64,000 nucleotides of DNA from Sphingomonas sp. Leaf32 (GCF_001421765.1 NZ_LMLA01000007.1:335510-399509), one strand, 5' to 3'; shown: positions 27,668-36,279, numbered from the stretch's first letter. Notes: generated from the letters alone by a model not told the origin. Made by a program: numbers and translations.

Positions 27668-28261
27668 TTACCCCTTCGCTTCCCCTATCAACTTCGCCGC
27701 ATCCGCCCCGGCCCAGTCCATGCCGCCGGTCACCCGCCACACTTCCTTGCCCGACGCATCGTACAGGATCGTCGTCGGCAGGCTGACCCCCATGCCGGTC
27801 GAGAATCGCAGGTCGGGATCGCGATAGGCCTGCAGGTTCACCAGCTTTCGTTCCGTCAGGAACGGCTGGACCTTCGCCGGCTCCATGTCCTGCGACACGG
27901 TCAGCACGTGCAGCGTCGCGCCGTCGCGGGCGGCCAGCGCGTCCAGCGTCGGCATCTCGCGCACGCACGGCGCGCACCATGTCGCCCACAGGTTCAGCAG
28001 CACCGGCTTGCCCCGGAAATCGGCCAGCGTGACCGGCTTGCCTGCACCGTCCTGAAACTGGAACGCCGGCACGCCCTCGCCCTTGTGGGTCCGGTCGACC
28101 TTTGCGGCCGCTTCGGGCGCGGCGGCGGCGTTGGCGGGGGCATCGATGTCGGGCACGGTGCCGTCATCGGTCGCGGCGGCTTGCTCCGGCGCGGCGGCTC
28201 GCTTATCGCAAGCGCCGACGAACAGGCTCAGTCCAAGGAGAAGCGCGATTACCGGGCGCAT
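27668..28261 (-). CDS. TlpA-like thioredoxin-fold lipoprotein
   Basis: 197 residues. A lipoprotein signal ends LSLFVGAC (Cys18 lipidated). After an Ala-rich linker (to about 60) comes a TlpA/ResA thioredoxin domain with the active-site WCAPC in [17 protein letters not shown] and the cis-Pro in [11 protein letters not shown]. Such proteins reduce disulfides in the periplasm, often for cytochrome maturation; the partner here is unknown. The ATG at 28261 has a GGAG upstream; an in-frame ATG 18 bp earlier is possible. Its start is only 16 bp from that of the divergent argH. Confidence 0.88.
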   Translation of the reverse strand: MRPVIALLLGLSLFVGACDKRAAAPEQAAATDDGTVPDIDAPANAAAAPEAAAKVDRTHKGEGVPAFQFQDGAGKPVTLADFRGKPVLLNLWATWCAPCVREMPTLDALAARDGATLHVLTVSQDMEPAKVQPFLTERKLVNLQAYRDPDLRFSTGMGVSLPTTILYDASGKEVWRVTGGMDWAGADAAKLIGEAKG

Positions 28262-28277
28262 GGAAGGCTCCAACAGC

Positions 28278-29639
28278 ATGTGGGGCGGGCGCTTCGCCGA
28301 AGGCCCGTCGGCGGTGATGCGTGAGATAAACGCCTCGATCCCCTTCGACAAGCGGATGTGGCGACAGGATATCGCCGGGTCCAAAGCGCACGCAACGATG
28401 CTGGGCGCGCAGGGCATCGTCGATGCTGCCGATGTCGCGAAGATCCTCGACGGGCTGGAGGCGGTCGCGGCGGACTATGCCGAACATGGCGTCCCCGACG
28501 ACCTGACGCTCGAGGACATCCACATGCTGACCGAGGCGCGGCTGGCCGAAAAGATCGGGCCGGTCGCCGGACGGCTGCACACCGCGCGGTCGCGCAACGA
28601 CCAGGTCGCGACCGATTTCCGCCTGTGGACCCGCGACGCGATCGACGCGGTCGACGCCGCGCTCGGCCAGTTACAGGCGGCGTTGCTGGTGCGTGCGGAG
28701 GAACATGCCGCGACCGTCATGCCCGGCTTCACCCATTTGCAGGTCGCGCAGCCGGTGACATTGGGCCACCACCTGATGGCGTATCACACCATGGTCGCGC
28801 GTGATCGCGGGCGCTTCGCCGATGCCCGCGCGCGGTTGAACTACAACCCGCTGGGGTCGGCCGCGCTGGCTGGCACCGGCTTTTCGCTCGACCGCCATGC
28901 GACCGCCGCGGCGCTGGGCTTTGCCGGGCCGACCGTGAACTCGCTTGATTCGGTGTCCGACCGCGACTTCGCGATCGAATATCTGACCGCCGCCGTGCAA
29001 TGTTCGCTGCACCTGTCGCGGCTGGCCGAAGAGTTCGTGATCTGGGCATCGCAGATGTTCGGGTTCGTCAGCCTGAGTGACCAATGGTCGACCGGCAGCT
29101 CGATCATGCCACAAAAGCGCAACCCCGACGCCGCCGAACTGGTGCGCGGGCATAGCGGGCGGATCATGGGATGCATGACGTCGCTGATGGTGACGATGAA
29201 GGGCCTGCCGCTCGCCTATTCCAAGGATATGCAGGACGACAAGCCGCCGGTGTTCGAGGCGACCGACCTGCTCGCGCTGTCGATCGCGGCGATGACCGGC
29301 ATGGTCGAAAGCGCGACCTTCCGGCCCGACCGGATGCGCGCGGCGGCCGAGACCGGCTTTTCGACCGCGACCGACCTCGCCGACTGGCTGGTGCGCGAAG
29401 CGGGCGTGCCGTTCCGCGAGGCGCACCACATCACCGGCCGCGCGGTCAAGCTGGCCGAGGGCAAGGGCTGCCGCCTCGACGCCTTGACGCTCGACGACCT
29501 GACCGCCATCGACGACCGCATCCATGGCGGTATCTTCGACGTGCTGAGCGTCGACGCCTCGGTCGCCAGCCGCAGGAGCTTCGGCGGCACCGCGCCCGAA
29601 CGGGTGCGCGAAGCCATCGCCACCGCGCGGGGGCAGTGA
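28278..29639 (+). CDS. argH: Argininosuccinate lyase
   Basis: 453 residues; it cleaves argininosuccinate into arginine and fumarate. [10 protein letters not shown] opens the protein as usual, [12 protein letters not shown] holds the family motif, and [16 protein letters not shown] is the fumarase/aspartase-superfamily signature loop with the catalytic Ser. Start at ATG 28278 is preferred (GGAAGG upstream); an in-frame ATG at 28260 would overlap the tlpA start. First gene of an argH-lptM-like-lysA-cysG(N)-corA series. Confidence 0.97.
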   Translation: MWGGRFAEGPSAVMREINASIPFDKRMWRQDIAGSKAHATMLGAQGIVDAADVAKILDGLEAVAADYAEHGVPDDLTLEDIHMLTEARLAEKIGPVAGRLHTARSRNDQVATDFRLWTRDAIDAVDAALGQLQAALLVRAEEHAATVMPGFTHLQVAQPVTLGHHLMAYHTMVARDRGRFADARARLNYNPLGSAALAGTGFSLDRHATAAALGFAGPTVNSLDSVSDRDFAIEYLTAAVQCSLHLSRLAEEFVIWASQMFGFVSLSDQWSTGSSIMPQKRNPDAAELVRGHSGRIMGCMTSLMVTMKGLPLAYSKDMQDDKPPVFEATDLLALSIAAMTGMVESATFRPDRMRAAAETGFSTATDLADWLVREAGVPFREAHHITGRAVKLAEGKGCRLDALTLDDLTAIDDRIHGGIFDVLSVDASVASRRSFGGTAPERVREAIATARGQ

Positions 29640-29875
29640 TGCGGGCGCTCGCGCTCCTCGCCGTCGCCCTCGCGCTCGCCGGGTGCGGTCAGCGCCGCGA
29701 CCTGCGCCCGCAGGAAAATGCGTCGCTGCCGCCCGCACCTTACGGCGCGACCGCGACGCCGACATCGGCCGAACTGCTCGACCCGACGACGCAGCAACGC
29801 CCGTCGCGCAGCGACGAACTGCTGACCGAATCGAAGGCGCGGGGCGACGATCCCTTCGCCCTGCCGCCGCGCTGA
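29639..29875 (+). CDS. Small lipoprotein, LptM (YifL)-like
   Basis: 78 residues. Lipoprotein signal ending LALALAGCG with the lipidated Cys near position 16, then QRRDLRP. The GCG(Q/K)-x-L start of the mature part and the position just before lysA match LptM/YifL, a lipoprotein linked to LptD/LptE assembly in enterobacteria. The rest is Pro-rich and apparently unstructured. The ATG overlaps the argH stop by one base (TGATG). Confidence 0.7.
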   Translation: MRALALLAVALALAGCGQRRDLRPQENASLPPAPYGATATPTSAELLDPTTQQRPSRSDELLTESKARGDDPFALPPR

Positions 29876-29894
29876 CCCTACCCATGCAACCCAT

Positions 29895-30005
29895 CCGTTC
29901 GTGCTGAGTAGGGGCTGAGCGCAGTCGAAGACCCGTATCGAAGCACCCGTGGCGGTCCTTCGATACGCCATTTCGACAAGCTCAATGGCTACTCAGGACG
30001 AACGG
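29895..30005. repeat. Long imperfect inverted repeat, family B, copy 2
   Basis: Arms run from CCGTTCGTGCTGAGTAGG to CTACTCAGGACGAACGG, with CCCGTATCGAAG and CTTCGATACGCC near the middle. The right arm is nearly identical to that of copy 3 at 58158-58207. It separates the lptM-like gene from lysA. Confidence 0.8.
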
Positions 30006-30036
30006 AAATACGCTACTCTCGGACCAAGGCTCGCCC

Positions 30037-31302
30037 ATGGACAATTTCACCCTCCGCGACGGCACGCTCCATGCCGAGGACGTCAGCCTGCCGGCCATCG
30101 CCGATGCGGTCGGTACGCCGGTCTATGTCTATTCGACCGCGACGCTGGAACGCCATGTGCAGGTGTTCCGCGACGCCGTGGCGGGACTGGGCAAGGGGGA
30201 GCCGCTGGTCGCCTTCGCGGTAAAGGCCAATCCGAACAAGGCGGTGCTGGCGACGCTCGCCCGCGCCGGCATGGGGGCCGACGTGGTATCGGGCGGTGAG
30301 CTGTACCGCGCGCTCGACGCCGGCATGGACCCGGACAAGATCGTGTTTTCGGGCGTCGGCAAGACCGCGGAGGAAATGGCGCAGGGGCTGACCGCCGGCA
30401 TCGGCCAGTTCAACATCGAATCCGAACCCGAACTCGACATGCTCTCCGCCGTGGCGAGCGCGATGAGCAAGGTCGCGCAGATCGCCATCCGCGTGAACCC
30501 CGACGTGGTCGCCGGCACCCATGCGAAGATTTCGACCGGGGGCAAGGAGAACAAGTTCGGCATCGACTATCACGCCGCGCCTGCCGCCTATGCCCATGCT
30601 GCGTCGCTGCCGGGGATCAAGGTGCGCGGCGTCGCGGTGCATATCGGCAGCCAGCTGACCGACCTCGTGCCGCTGGAGGCCGCGTTCGGCCGGGTCGGCG
30701 CGCTGATCGCCGAGCTGCGCGCGGCCGGCCATGACATCACTCATGCCGATCTTGGCGGTGGCCTGGGCGTCCCCTACGACCCGGCCAGGCCCCTGCCGCC
30801 GTCGCCCGCAGCGTACGGCGCGATGGTCGCGCGGGCGACCGCCGGCTGGGACGCGCGGCTGATGTTCGAACCCGGCCGGCTGATCGTCGCCAATGCCGGG
30901 GTGCTGGTGTCGCGCGTCATCCGGGTGAAGCAGGGCGCGACCGCGCCGTTCGTCGTCGTCGACGCGGCGATGAACGACCTGCTGCGCCCCAGCCTCTACG
31001 ACGCCTATCACGACATCCGCGCGGTTTCCCCGACCGGCGAGCGCGCGGTGACCAACATCGTCGGTCCGGTGTGCGAGACCGGCGACACCTTCGCGCTGGG
31101 CCGCGACATGGACGTGGTTGCCGCCGACGATCTGGTCGCGTTCATGACCGCCGGCGCGTATGGCGCGACCATGGCCTCCACCTACAACTCGCGCGCGCTG
31201 GTGCCCGAGGTGCTGGTGACGGGCGACCAATTCGCGGTGGTGCGCGAACGCCCCCCGATCGAGGCGCTGGCACAGGCCGACCGCCTGCCGCCCTGGCTGT
31301 GA
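30037..31302 (+). CDS. lysA: Diaminopimelate decarboxylase
   Basis: 421 residues; a PLP enzyme that makes lysine from meso-diaminopimelate. VAFAVKANPNKAVLATLA contains the PLP Lys. HIGSQL, LDLGGGLGVPY-like (ADLGGGLGVPYD), LMFEPGR and GPVCETGDTFA are all in place, the last contributing active-site Cys. Full family length, and the usual lipoprotein-lysA pairing is present. Its stop overlaps the next gene's GTG. Confidence 0.97.
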   Translation: MDNFTLRDGTLHAEDVSLPAIADAVGTPVYVYSTATLERHVQVFRDAVAGLGKGEPLVAFAVKANPNKAVLATLARAGMGADVVSGGELYRALDAGMDPDKIVFSGVGKTAEEMAQGLTAGIGQFNIESEPELDMLSAVASAMSKVAQIAIRVNPDVVAGTHAKISTGGKENKFGIDYHAAPAAYAHAASLPGIKVRGVAVHIGSQLTDLVPLEAAFGRVGALIAELRAAGHDITHADLGGGLGVPYDPARPLPPSPAAYGAMVARATAGWDARLMFEPGRLIVANAGVLVSRVIRVKQGATAPFVVVDAAMNDLLRPSLYDAYHDIRAVSPTGERAVTNIVGPVCETGDTFALGRDMDVVAADDLVAFMTAGAYGATMASTYNSRALVPEVLVTGDQFAVVRERPPIEALAQADRLPPWL

Positions 31303-32054
31303 ACGGGCTGCCGATCCTGCTGCGCACCGCCGGGCGGCGCGTGATCCTGGTCGGGGAGGGTGAGGCGGCCGATGCCAAGCGCCGCCTGCTCGAACGCAGC
31401 GGGCTGACCGTCGTCGCCGATGCCGACGACGCGCGCATCGCGGTGGTCGCTATCGAGGATGACGGCGACGCCCGCGTCGTCATCGATGCGCTGAAGGCGC
31501 GCGGCATCCTCGTCAACGCGGTCGATCGCCCGGCCGATTGCGACTTCACCCTGCCGGCGATCGTCGACCGTTCGCCGATCCTGATCGCGATCTCGACCGG
31601 CGGCGTGTCGGCGGGGCTGGCGGCGGCGATCCGCCAGCGGCTGGAGGCGATCCTCCCCGCCGGCGTCGGGCGACTGGCCGAAGGACTAGGTGCCGCCCGC
31701 GCCGCGCTTCGCAGCCGCTTCCCCGAAGGCGGCGACCGACGCCGCGCGATCGGTGCGGCGATCGCGGCCGGTGGCCCGCTGGACCCGCTGGTGCCCCACG
31801 CCGACGATGCCGTCGCGCGCTGGCTGGCCGACGTCGCCCCGGTCGCGAGCAGGGTCGAGACGATCCGCCTGCGCTCCGCCGATCCCGATGACCTGACCCT
31901 GCGTGAAGCCCGCTGGCTGGGACAGGCCGACCGCATCCATCATGCGCCGCACGTGCCCGCCGCGATCCTCGACCGCGCCCGTGCCGACGCGGTGCGGATC
32001 ATCGCACCGGTCCCCGCCGCTCCGCTCCCCGGCCTGACGATCGACCTCGCATGA
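31299..32054 (+). CDS. Siroheme synthase N-terminal part (precorrin-2 dehydrogenase / ferrochelatase), with C-terminal remnant
   Basis: 251 residues. The NAD-binding stretch VILVGEGEAADAKRRLLERSG and VNAVDRPADCDFTLPAIVDRSPILIAISTGG match the CysG N-terminal domain, which oxidises precorrin-2 and inserts iron. After the dimerization part, the segment SADPDDLTLREARWLGQADR continuing to ILDRARADAVRI resembles the opening of the SUMT methyltransferase domain (CysG C-half) but then stops, so it looks like a truncated fusion. GTG start overlaps the lysA stop. Which gene supplies precorrin-2 is not visible. Confidence 0.8.
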   Translation: MNGLPILLRTAGRRVILVGEGEAADAKRRLLERSGLTVVADADDARIAVVAIEDDGDARVVIDALKARGILVNAVDRPADCDFTLPAIVDRSPILIAISTGGVSAGLAAAIRQRLEAILPAGVGRLAEGLGAARAALRSRFPEGGDRRRAIGAAIAAGGPLDPLVPHADDAVARWLADVAPVASRVETIRLRSADPDDLTLREARWLGQADRIHHAPHVPAAILDRARADAVRIIAPVPAAPLPGLTIDLA

Positions 32055-33004
32055 CCTGCCGCGCCTGGCATATCGAGGGGGGCAAGGCGACGCCGGTCGA
32101 TCCGCTGGCGGCGGTCGACACGACCGGCGGCTTCACCTGGATTCACCTGCATGGCGAGGGGGAGGTGGTTGCACAGTGGCTGCGCGACCATGCCCATCTG
32201 CCCGACTATGTCATCGACCCGCTGACGGCGGTCGAGACGCGCCCGCGCTGCGACGCGATCGGCAAGGGGGCCTTCGTCAACCTGCGCGGCCTGTCCGACG
32301 ACGTGCTGAGCAGCGCTGATCCGCTCGCCTCGGTCCGCCTCTATGCCAGCGCCGGGCGGGTCCATTCGGTCACCCGGCGCAAGCTCACCGCATTCCACAT
32401 CGTCGTCGACCGGGTGGAGGCGGGGGAGGTGGCCGATCCCGGCGACCTGATCGTCGCCTTCGCCAGCGCGATCACCGAACAGCTCGATCCGTTGATCGCC
32501 GATCTGGGCGATACGCTGGACGAATGCGAAGAGGCGCTCGACCCGGCGCGCATCTTCGAACAGCGCCGCGCGGTAACCCACACCCGCGTCCGCGCGATCG
32601 GCTATCGCCGCTTCCTTGTGCCGCAGCGCTCGGCGCTCGAAAAGCTCGGGCAACTGCCCGGCGACTGGTTGCAACAGGACGATCGGCTCCACCTCGCCGC
32701 CGCGGCCGATCGCGCCGCGCGCATGGCGGAGGAGGTCGATTCGATCCGCGAACGCGCCGCGCTGGTCCACGAAACCCTGACCGACCTGCGTGCCGAACAG
32801 CTCGACCAGCGCTCGCTCCAGATCGCGATCGTCGCGATGGTCTTCCTGCCGCTGACCTTCGTCACCGGGCTGCTCGGCATGAACGTGAAGGGGATCCCCT
32901 TTGCCGAGGAACCCTGGGCCTTTGCCGGGGTGGTGGCGCTGTGCGTCGCGATGAGCGTCGGCATCGTGGCGTGGTTCGTCCGCAAGCACTGGATCGGACG
33001 GTAG
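32051..33004 (+). CDS. CorA/ZntB-family divalent metal transporter
   Basis: 317 residues, pentameric channel-type transporter. A large N-terminal cytoplasmic domain is followed by two C-terminal helices (about residues 255-277 and 290-310), the first ending in the selectivity motif GMN (LLGMNVKGIPFAEE). GMNVxGIP is closer to ZntB-type zinc transporters than to CorA magnesium channels; the ion is uncertain. The ATG overlaps the preceding stop (ATGA). Last gene of the argH series. Confidence 0.9.
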   Translation: MTCRAWHIEGGKATPVDPLAAVDTTGGFTWIHLHGEGEVVAQWLRDHAHLPDYVIDPLTAVETRPRCDAIGKGAFVNLRGLSDDVLSSADPLASVRLYASAGRVHSVTRRKLTAFHIVVDRVEAGEVADPGDLIVAFASAITEQLDPLIADLGDTLDECEEALDPARIFEQRRAVTHTRVRAIGYRRFLVPQRSALEKLGQLPGDWLQQDDRLHLAAAADRAARMAEEVDSIRERAALVHETLTDLRAEQLDQRSLQIAIVAMVFLPLTFVTGLLGMNVKGIPFAEEPWAFAGVVALCVAMSVGIVAWFVRKHWIGR

Positions 33005-33024
33005 CCAACCCCTGAAAAAAATCC

Positions 33025-33423
33025 GTCACCCCGGACTTGTTCCGGGGTCCACCGTCCCGCTGGACGATGGCAGGGGTTCAAAGCCCAATCCGATCGCCAA
33101 GTCGTTCCAGTTCGGATTGTCCCGTTCGATCAGGTTGCGCTTCCAGTCGCGCCGCCATCGCTTGATTGCCTTTTCGCGCGTGATGGCCGCCTCCATCGTG
33201 GCGGCCATTTCCCAATAGACCAGCCGCTTGATGTTCTTCTCGGCAGTAAACCCGCCAAATATCCCCGCGCGATGTTGCGCTACCCGTCGCACCAGATCGG
33301 ACGTCACGCCGACATACAGCGTGCCATTGCAGGCTGTGGCGAGGATGTAGACGCAAGGCTGACGCTCTATCATCAGCTGCATCTTGTGCCGGCCGGTGGA
33401 CCCCGGAACAAGTCCGGGGTGAC
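33025..33423. mobile_element. Putative REP-bounded GIY-YIG nuclease unit (399 bp)
   Basis: Two family A units, 33025-33052 and 33396-33423, are in inverted orientation and exactly bracket a GIY-YIG gene. The unit ends match those of the 107-bp pairs at 3707-3813 and 27523-27629, which contain no gene. I infer a nuclease-carrying form and nuclease-free derivatives of the same repeat family; mobility is not shown. Confidence 0.55.
33026..33382 (-). CDS. GIY-YIG nuclease domain protein (URI type)
   Basis: 118 residues. CVYILAT and GTLYVGVT are the GIY and YIG elements in variant form; DLVRRVAQHR supplies the conserved Arg, ITREKAIKRWRRDWK the metal-binding Glu region, and NPNWNDL the final conserved Asn/Asp segment. 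Single-domain, as in the small stand-alone family common in proteobacteria. The start at 33382 (MQLMIERQP) lies just inside the right repeat. The last residues, TVDPGTSPG, and the stop are encoded by the left repeat itself. Substrate and role unknown. Confidence 0.85.
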   Translation of the reverse strand: MQLMIERQPCVYILATACNGTLYVGVTSDLVRRVAQHRAGIFGGFTAEKNIKRLVYWEMAATMEAAITREKAIKRWRRDWKRNLIERDNPNWNDLAIGLGFEPLPSSSGTVDPGTSPG

Positions 33424-33545
33424 GGGGGGGCAAGGACCGGGGCGGAACCCCCTTTCCTACACGCCGCGACCCTGCCACGCTCCGATCGGCTCTTTCAAAC
33501 CGTCGTTTTTACCGCCCTCCGCAACCGGCGCGCGAAAGCGTTGCA

Positions 33546-33568
33546 AGTGTGAACTTCGTGAACTTTGG
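33546..33568. repeat. 23-bp repeat with direct GTGAACTTY repeats, copy 1
   Basis: Contains GTGAACTTC followed directly by GTGAACTTT, flanked by AGT and GG. The 23 bp are identical to 54107-54129. It sits just downstream of the stop of the flavin reductase gene, which is on the minus strand. Confidence 0.7.
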
Positions 33569-33578
33569 CCCGCGCGTC

Positions 33579-34112
33579 CTACCGCGCGACGAAGTCGATC
33601 ATCTGTTCGACCATCAGCCGCAGCTGCCCGTCGGCTTTGTCGATCGCGCCGTCCTCGACCGTGTTGATCGCGACGCCGACCGGCGTCGGCCAGCCGCGCA
33701 GGGCGTGGGCCACGGTGCGCAGCGTCGTCATCGTCGCCACCGCCGCCTGCCATCCGGCCGCCGTCGCGACGATGCCGATCGGCATCCCGTCGAAATAGAC
33801 CCGGTCGTCGCGGCGCAGCAGCTCGACATGGTCCAGCGCGTTCTTGACCAGCCCCGACAGGGTGCCGTGATAGCCTGGCGACCCGATGATGATCCCGTCG
33901 GCATCGCGCAGCGCGCGCAGGAACGACTGGATGCGGGCATTGCCGCCCGCGGCCTCGGGTTCGTAATTCGGAAAGTCGATCGCCGGCCCGGTCAGCAGCG
34001 TCGTGCGTGCGCCGAGCATCGCGGCATGGCCCAACGCCCGCTCCAGCGCGGCGGCGGTTCCCGAAGTCGGGCGCAGCGTGCCCCCCAGCGCGACGATATG
34101 CGGTTGCTTCAT
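33579..34112 (-). CDS. NADPH-dependent FMN reductase-like flavoprotein
   Basis: 177 residues with a flavodoxin-like fold. The N-terminal ALGGTLRPTSGTAAALERAL holds the FMN phosphate loop, and GIIIGSPGYHGTLSGLVKNALDHVE, split at its GSPGYHGT core, is the typical FMN-contact segment of the SsuE/ChrR group. Reduces quinones or flavin for a partner; the substrate cannot be named. The fliS gene lies 203 bp downstream on the same strand, separated by repeat remnants. Confidence 0.87.
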   Translation of the reverse strand: MKQPHIVALGGTLRPTSGTAAALERALGHAAMLGARTTLLTGPAIDFPNYEPEAAGGNARIQSFLRALRDADGIIIGSPGYHGTLSGLVKNALDHVELLRRDDRVYFDGMPIGIVATAAGWQAAVATMTTLRTVAHALRGWPTPVGVAINTVEDGAIDKADGQLRLMVEQMIDFVAR

Positions 34113-34277
34113 GCGCGCACCGCTAGCGGATCACGGCACGCGATGCCACCGTTGAGAAGGGGGTGGCGAACACCGGGCGGCACCCGCCATTCGCTATATC
34201 CGTCACCCCACGACATCCCTCAACCCGCCACGATCGGGCAGCGATGGCGCTGCAACCGATCCGCATTCCCCCGACAC

Positions 34278-34302
34278 CACCCCGGACTTGATCTGGGATG
34301 AC
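34278..34302. repeat. Degenerate family A REP unit
   Basis: CACCCCGGACTTGATCTGGG then ATGAC: one arm matches family A, the other has decayed. A half-unit GTCACCCC lies near 34202. Located between the flavin reductase gene and fliS. Confidence 0.55.
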
Positions 34303-34315
34303 GAGAGAAGGCGAA

Positions 34316-34717
34316 CTATCGCGGCCGGACCGCTTCCCACGCCTCGGCGATATCGGTCAGCGACGCGGCGGCGTTCAGGAACGGCTGTGCATCATGGCCG
34401 ATGCTGGCGTTGACGATCTGGTCGCGCAGGCCCGTGTACAGTCGCGACAGCGTCTGCGACAGGTCGCCGCCCTTCTCATAATCCAGTCCCGCCTCCAGCG
34501 CGAAGAGGATGGCGGTCGCGCGGGTGACGCGTTCGCCCTTCATCGCATATTGGCGGTTGTTGGTGGCCCACGCGGCGGAACGCAGCGCGCGGATCGCCTC
34601 CTCGTACAACAGCGAGACCAGCGCGTGCGGGTCCGCGCCGCCGGTGCGGGCGGCAAGGTCGACCGAGCGATAGGTCTGGGCGGGATCGCCTGCCAGGGCG
34701 GTGGCATAGCGGGTCAT
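34316..34717 (-). CDS. fliS: Flagellin export chaperone FliS
   Basis: 133 residues, four-helix chaperone that holds flagellin unfolded in the cytoplasm before export. YRSVDLAARTGGADPHALVSLLYEEAIRALRSA is the FliS N-terminal region, here split in the family pattern ...PxxLVxxLYexai..., and LDYEKGGDLSQTLSRLYTGL the third helix. The ATG overlaps the fliD TAA stop (TAATG). Last gene of the flbD-to-fliS series. Confidence 0.93.
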   Translation of the reverse strand: MTRYATALAGDPAQTYRSVDLAARTGGADPHALVSLLYEEAIRALRSAAWATNNRQYAMKGERVTRATAILFALEAGLDYEKGGDLSQTLSRLYTGLRDQIVNASIGHDAQPFLNAAASLTDIAEAWEAVRPR

Positions 34718-36225
34718 TATTCGCTCTTCGACCACATCTTGATCTGGTTTTCCATGAAGGTCTGTTGTGCCTTGTACGCGGCGACCCGCGCTTCGGACGC
34801 CGCGAATTGCTGCGTCATGCGGTTGGAGGTCACGTCGGTCTGCTCGGCGACCTTGGCCTGTTCCTTGGCCAGGTTTGCCTGCGCATCGGCATAGCGCTTG
34901 TCGCTGGCGCCCAGGCCCAGCGTCGTGCTCTTGGCCGCCACCGAAATCCGGTTGAGCGCGGCGGGCAGGCTGGTTCCGGTCGTGCCGTCGGTCCCGGTGG
35001 CGGCGGCGAACATCGCCTCGACCGCGTCGGGATTCTTGGCCAGCGACGATGCCAGCAGGTCCTTGTCGACCCGCAACGTGCCGTCATTGTTGGTCGCGAC
35101 GCCGATCGACGATAGGGTGGTCGGGCTGCCATCGGTCTTGCCGGTCAGGTTGGTGATGGTCAGCTTCTGCAGCGACCGCTTCATCGCCAACGCCGCCGGA
35201 TCGGCGCGCAGGTCGCCGGTGATCGGGTCGGTCGCCTTGTTCAGCGACGCCAGCATCTCGTTATAGGCGGCGACGACGTTGTTGACCGCTTCCTTCAACG
35301 CGTCGGTCGGCGTCGAGGAACTGAGCGTTACCGGGCCGTCGGTCGTCACCGCCTTCAGCTCCAGCACCACGCCGTCGGCGCCGGTGAGCTTGTTCGATGC
35401 GCTGACCATCGGCACGCCGTCGACGCTGAGCACCGCATTGCCCGCACGGGTCACGACCTCGGCACCATCGGTGGTGGTGTCGTCGAAATCGACGTTCAGC
35501 CGCTCCAGCCCGGTGCTGCCGGAATCGGGCGTCGCGGTGAGCGTGAACGCCTGCGCCGCGCCCTCGGTACTGCGCAGTACGAGGCGCTGGCCGTTGGCGT
35601 CGGTCACGACGCTGGCGGTTACCCCGGCCTTGGCGGCGGTGATCTTCTCGGCGACTTTCTGCAGCGAGGTGGCATCGCCGGATGTGATCGTGATCGGCGG
35701 GATCGTCGTGCCGTTCGCGGTGAACCGTCCGTCCGACCCGACACTGCCCAGTTGCAGCTGGATCGTGCCGGAGCCGACCGAACCGGTGGTGCTGAACGAT
35801 TGCTTGGTTACCGCGACCTGCGGCGTGGCGAGGCGCGCGACCGTCACGCTGGCGTTCAGGCTCGCCACCTTCGCGCCGCTGGCCGCCGACACCTTCACCG
35901 CCGAACTGCTGCTGCTCAACTGCGTGGTCAGCCCGCCGGTTTCGGCCAGCGTGGTCAGCGCGCCGGCAAAGCCGGTGATCCCCGATTTCAACTCGGACAC
36001 CGCCGATACCTGTGCGGTGAGCGTTTCGGCCTGTCGGGTCAGCCGGGCGTTCTTGCCGGCGAACTGCGCGTCGACCAGGCTCTTGACCAGCGCGGTGGTA
36101 TCGACGCCCGATCCCGCACCCAATGCGGTGGCGAGGTTGGTCGTCGTCGCCTTGGTCGATGTCGTGGTCGCGGTGGTCTTGGCCGTCGTGGCGGTTGCCG
36201 TCGCACTGGTCGTCGTGATCGCCAT
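34717..36225 (-). CDS. fliD: Flagellar filament cap protein FliD
   Basis: 502 residues, extracellular cap that folds flagellin at the tip. After a Thr/Ala-rich N-terminal extension (TTTSATATATTAKTTATTTS...), LGAGSGVDTTALVKSLVDAQFAGK begins the FliD N-terminal domain, and coiled-coil termini (ARVAAYKAQQTFMENQIKMW) close it. The 40-residue Thr/Lys-rich leader is unusual. Start at 36225 is preferred; 9 codons more are in frame upstream. Preceded by a sigma-28-like promoter, so it can be expressed late with flagellin. Confidence 0.92.
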   Translation of the reverse strand: MAITTTSATATATTAKTTATTTSTKATTTNLATALGAGSGVDTTALVKSLVDAQFAGKNARLTRQAETLTAQVSAVSELKSGITGFAGALTTLAETGGLTTQLSSSSSAVKVSAASGAKVASLNASVTVARLATPQVAVTKQSFSTTGSVGSGTIQLQLGSVGSDGRFTANGTTIPPITITSGDATSLQKVAEKITAAKAGVTASVVTDANGQRLVLRSTEGAAQAFTLTATPDSGSTGLERLNVDFDDTTTDGAEVVTRAGNAVLSVDGVPMVSASNKLTGADGVVLELKAVTTDGPVTLSSSTPTDALKEAVNNVVAAYNEMLASLNKATDPITGDLRADPAALAMKRSLQKLTITNLTGKTDGSPTTLSSIGVATNNDGTLRVDKDLLASSLAKNPDAVEAMFAAATGTDGTTGTSLPAALNRISVAAKSTTLGLGASDKRYADAQANLAKEQAKVAEQTDVTSNRMTQQFAASEARVAAYKAQQTFMENQIKMWSKSE

Positions 36226-36252
36226 CGTGGGTCCCCGGTCCGTCTCCCTCAT

Positions 36253-36279
36253 CGAACGGCGGGCGTGGCCAAATCTTTA
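36253..36279 (-). promoter_or_regulatory. Sigma-28 (FliA)-type promoter of fliD-fliS
   Basis: Minus strand: TAAAGATT (36279-36272), 11-nt spacer, GCCGTTCG (36260-36253), close to the sigma-28 consensus TAAAGTTT-N11-GCCGATAA. The -35 overlaps the flhB stop codon. Same spacing and GCCGTT core as upstream of flagellin and flgM. Confidence 0.7.

Noticed and set aside
28083..28277. Longer N-terminus of argH
   Set aside because: It overlaps the tlpA coding region on the other strand and the family start is MWGGRF.
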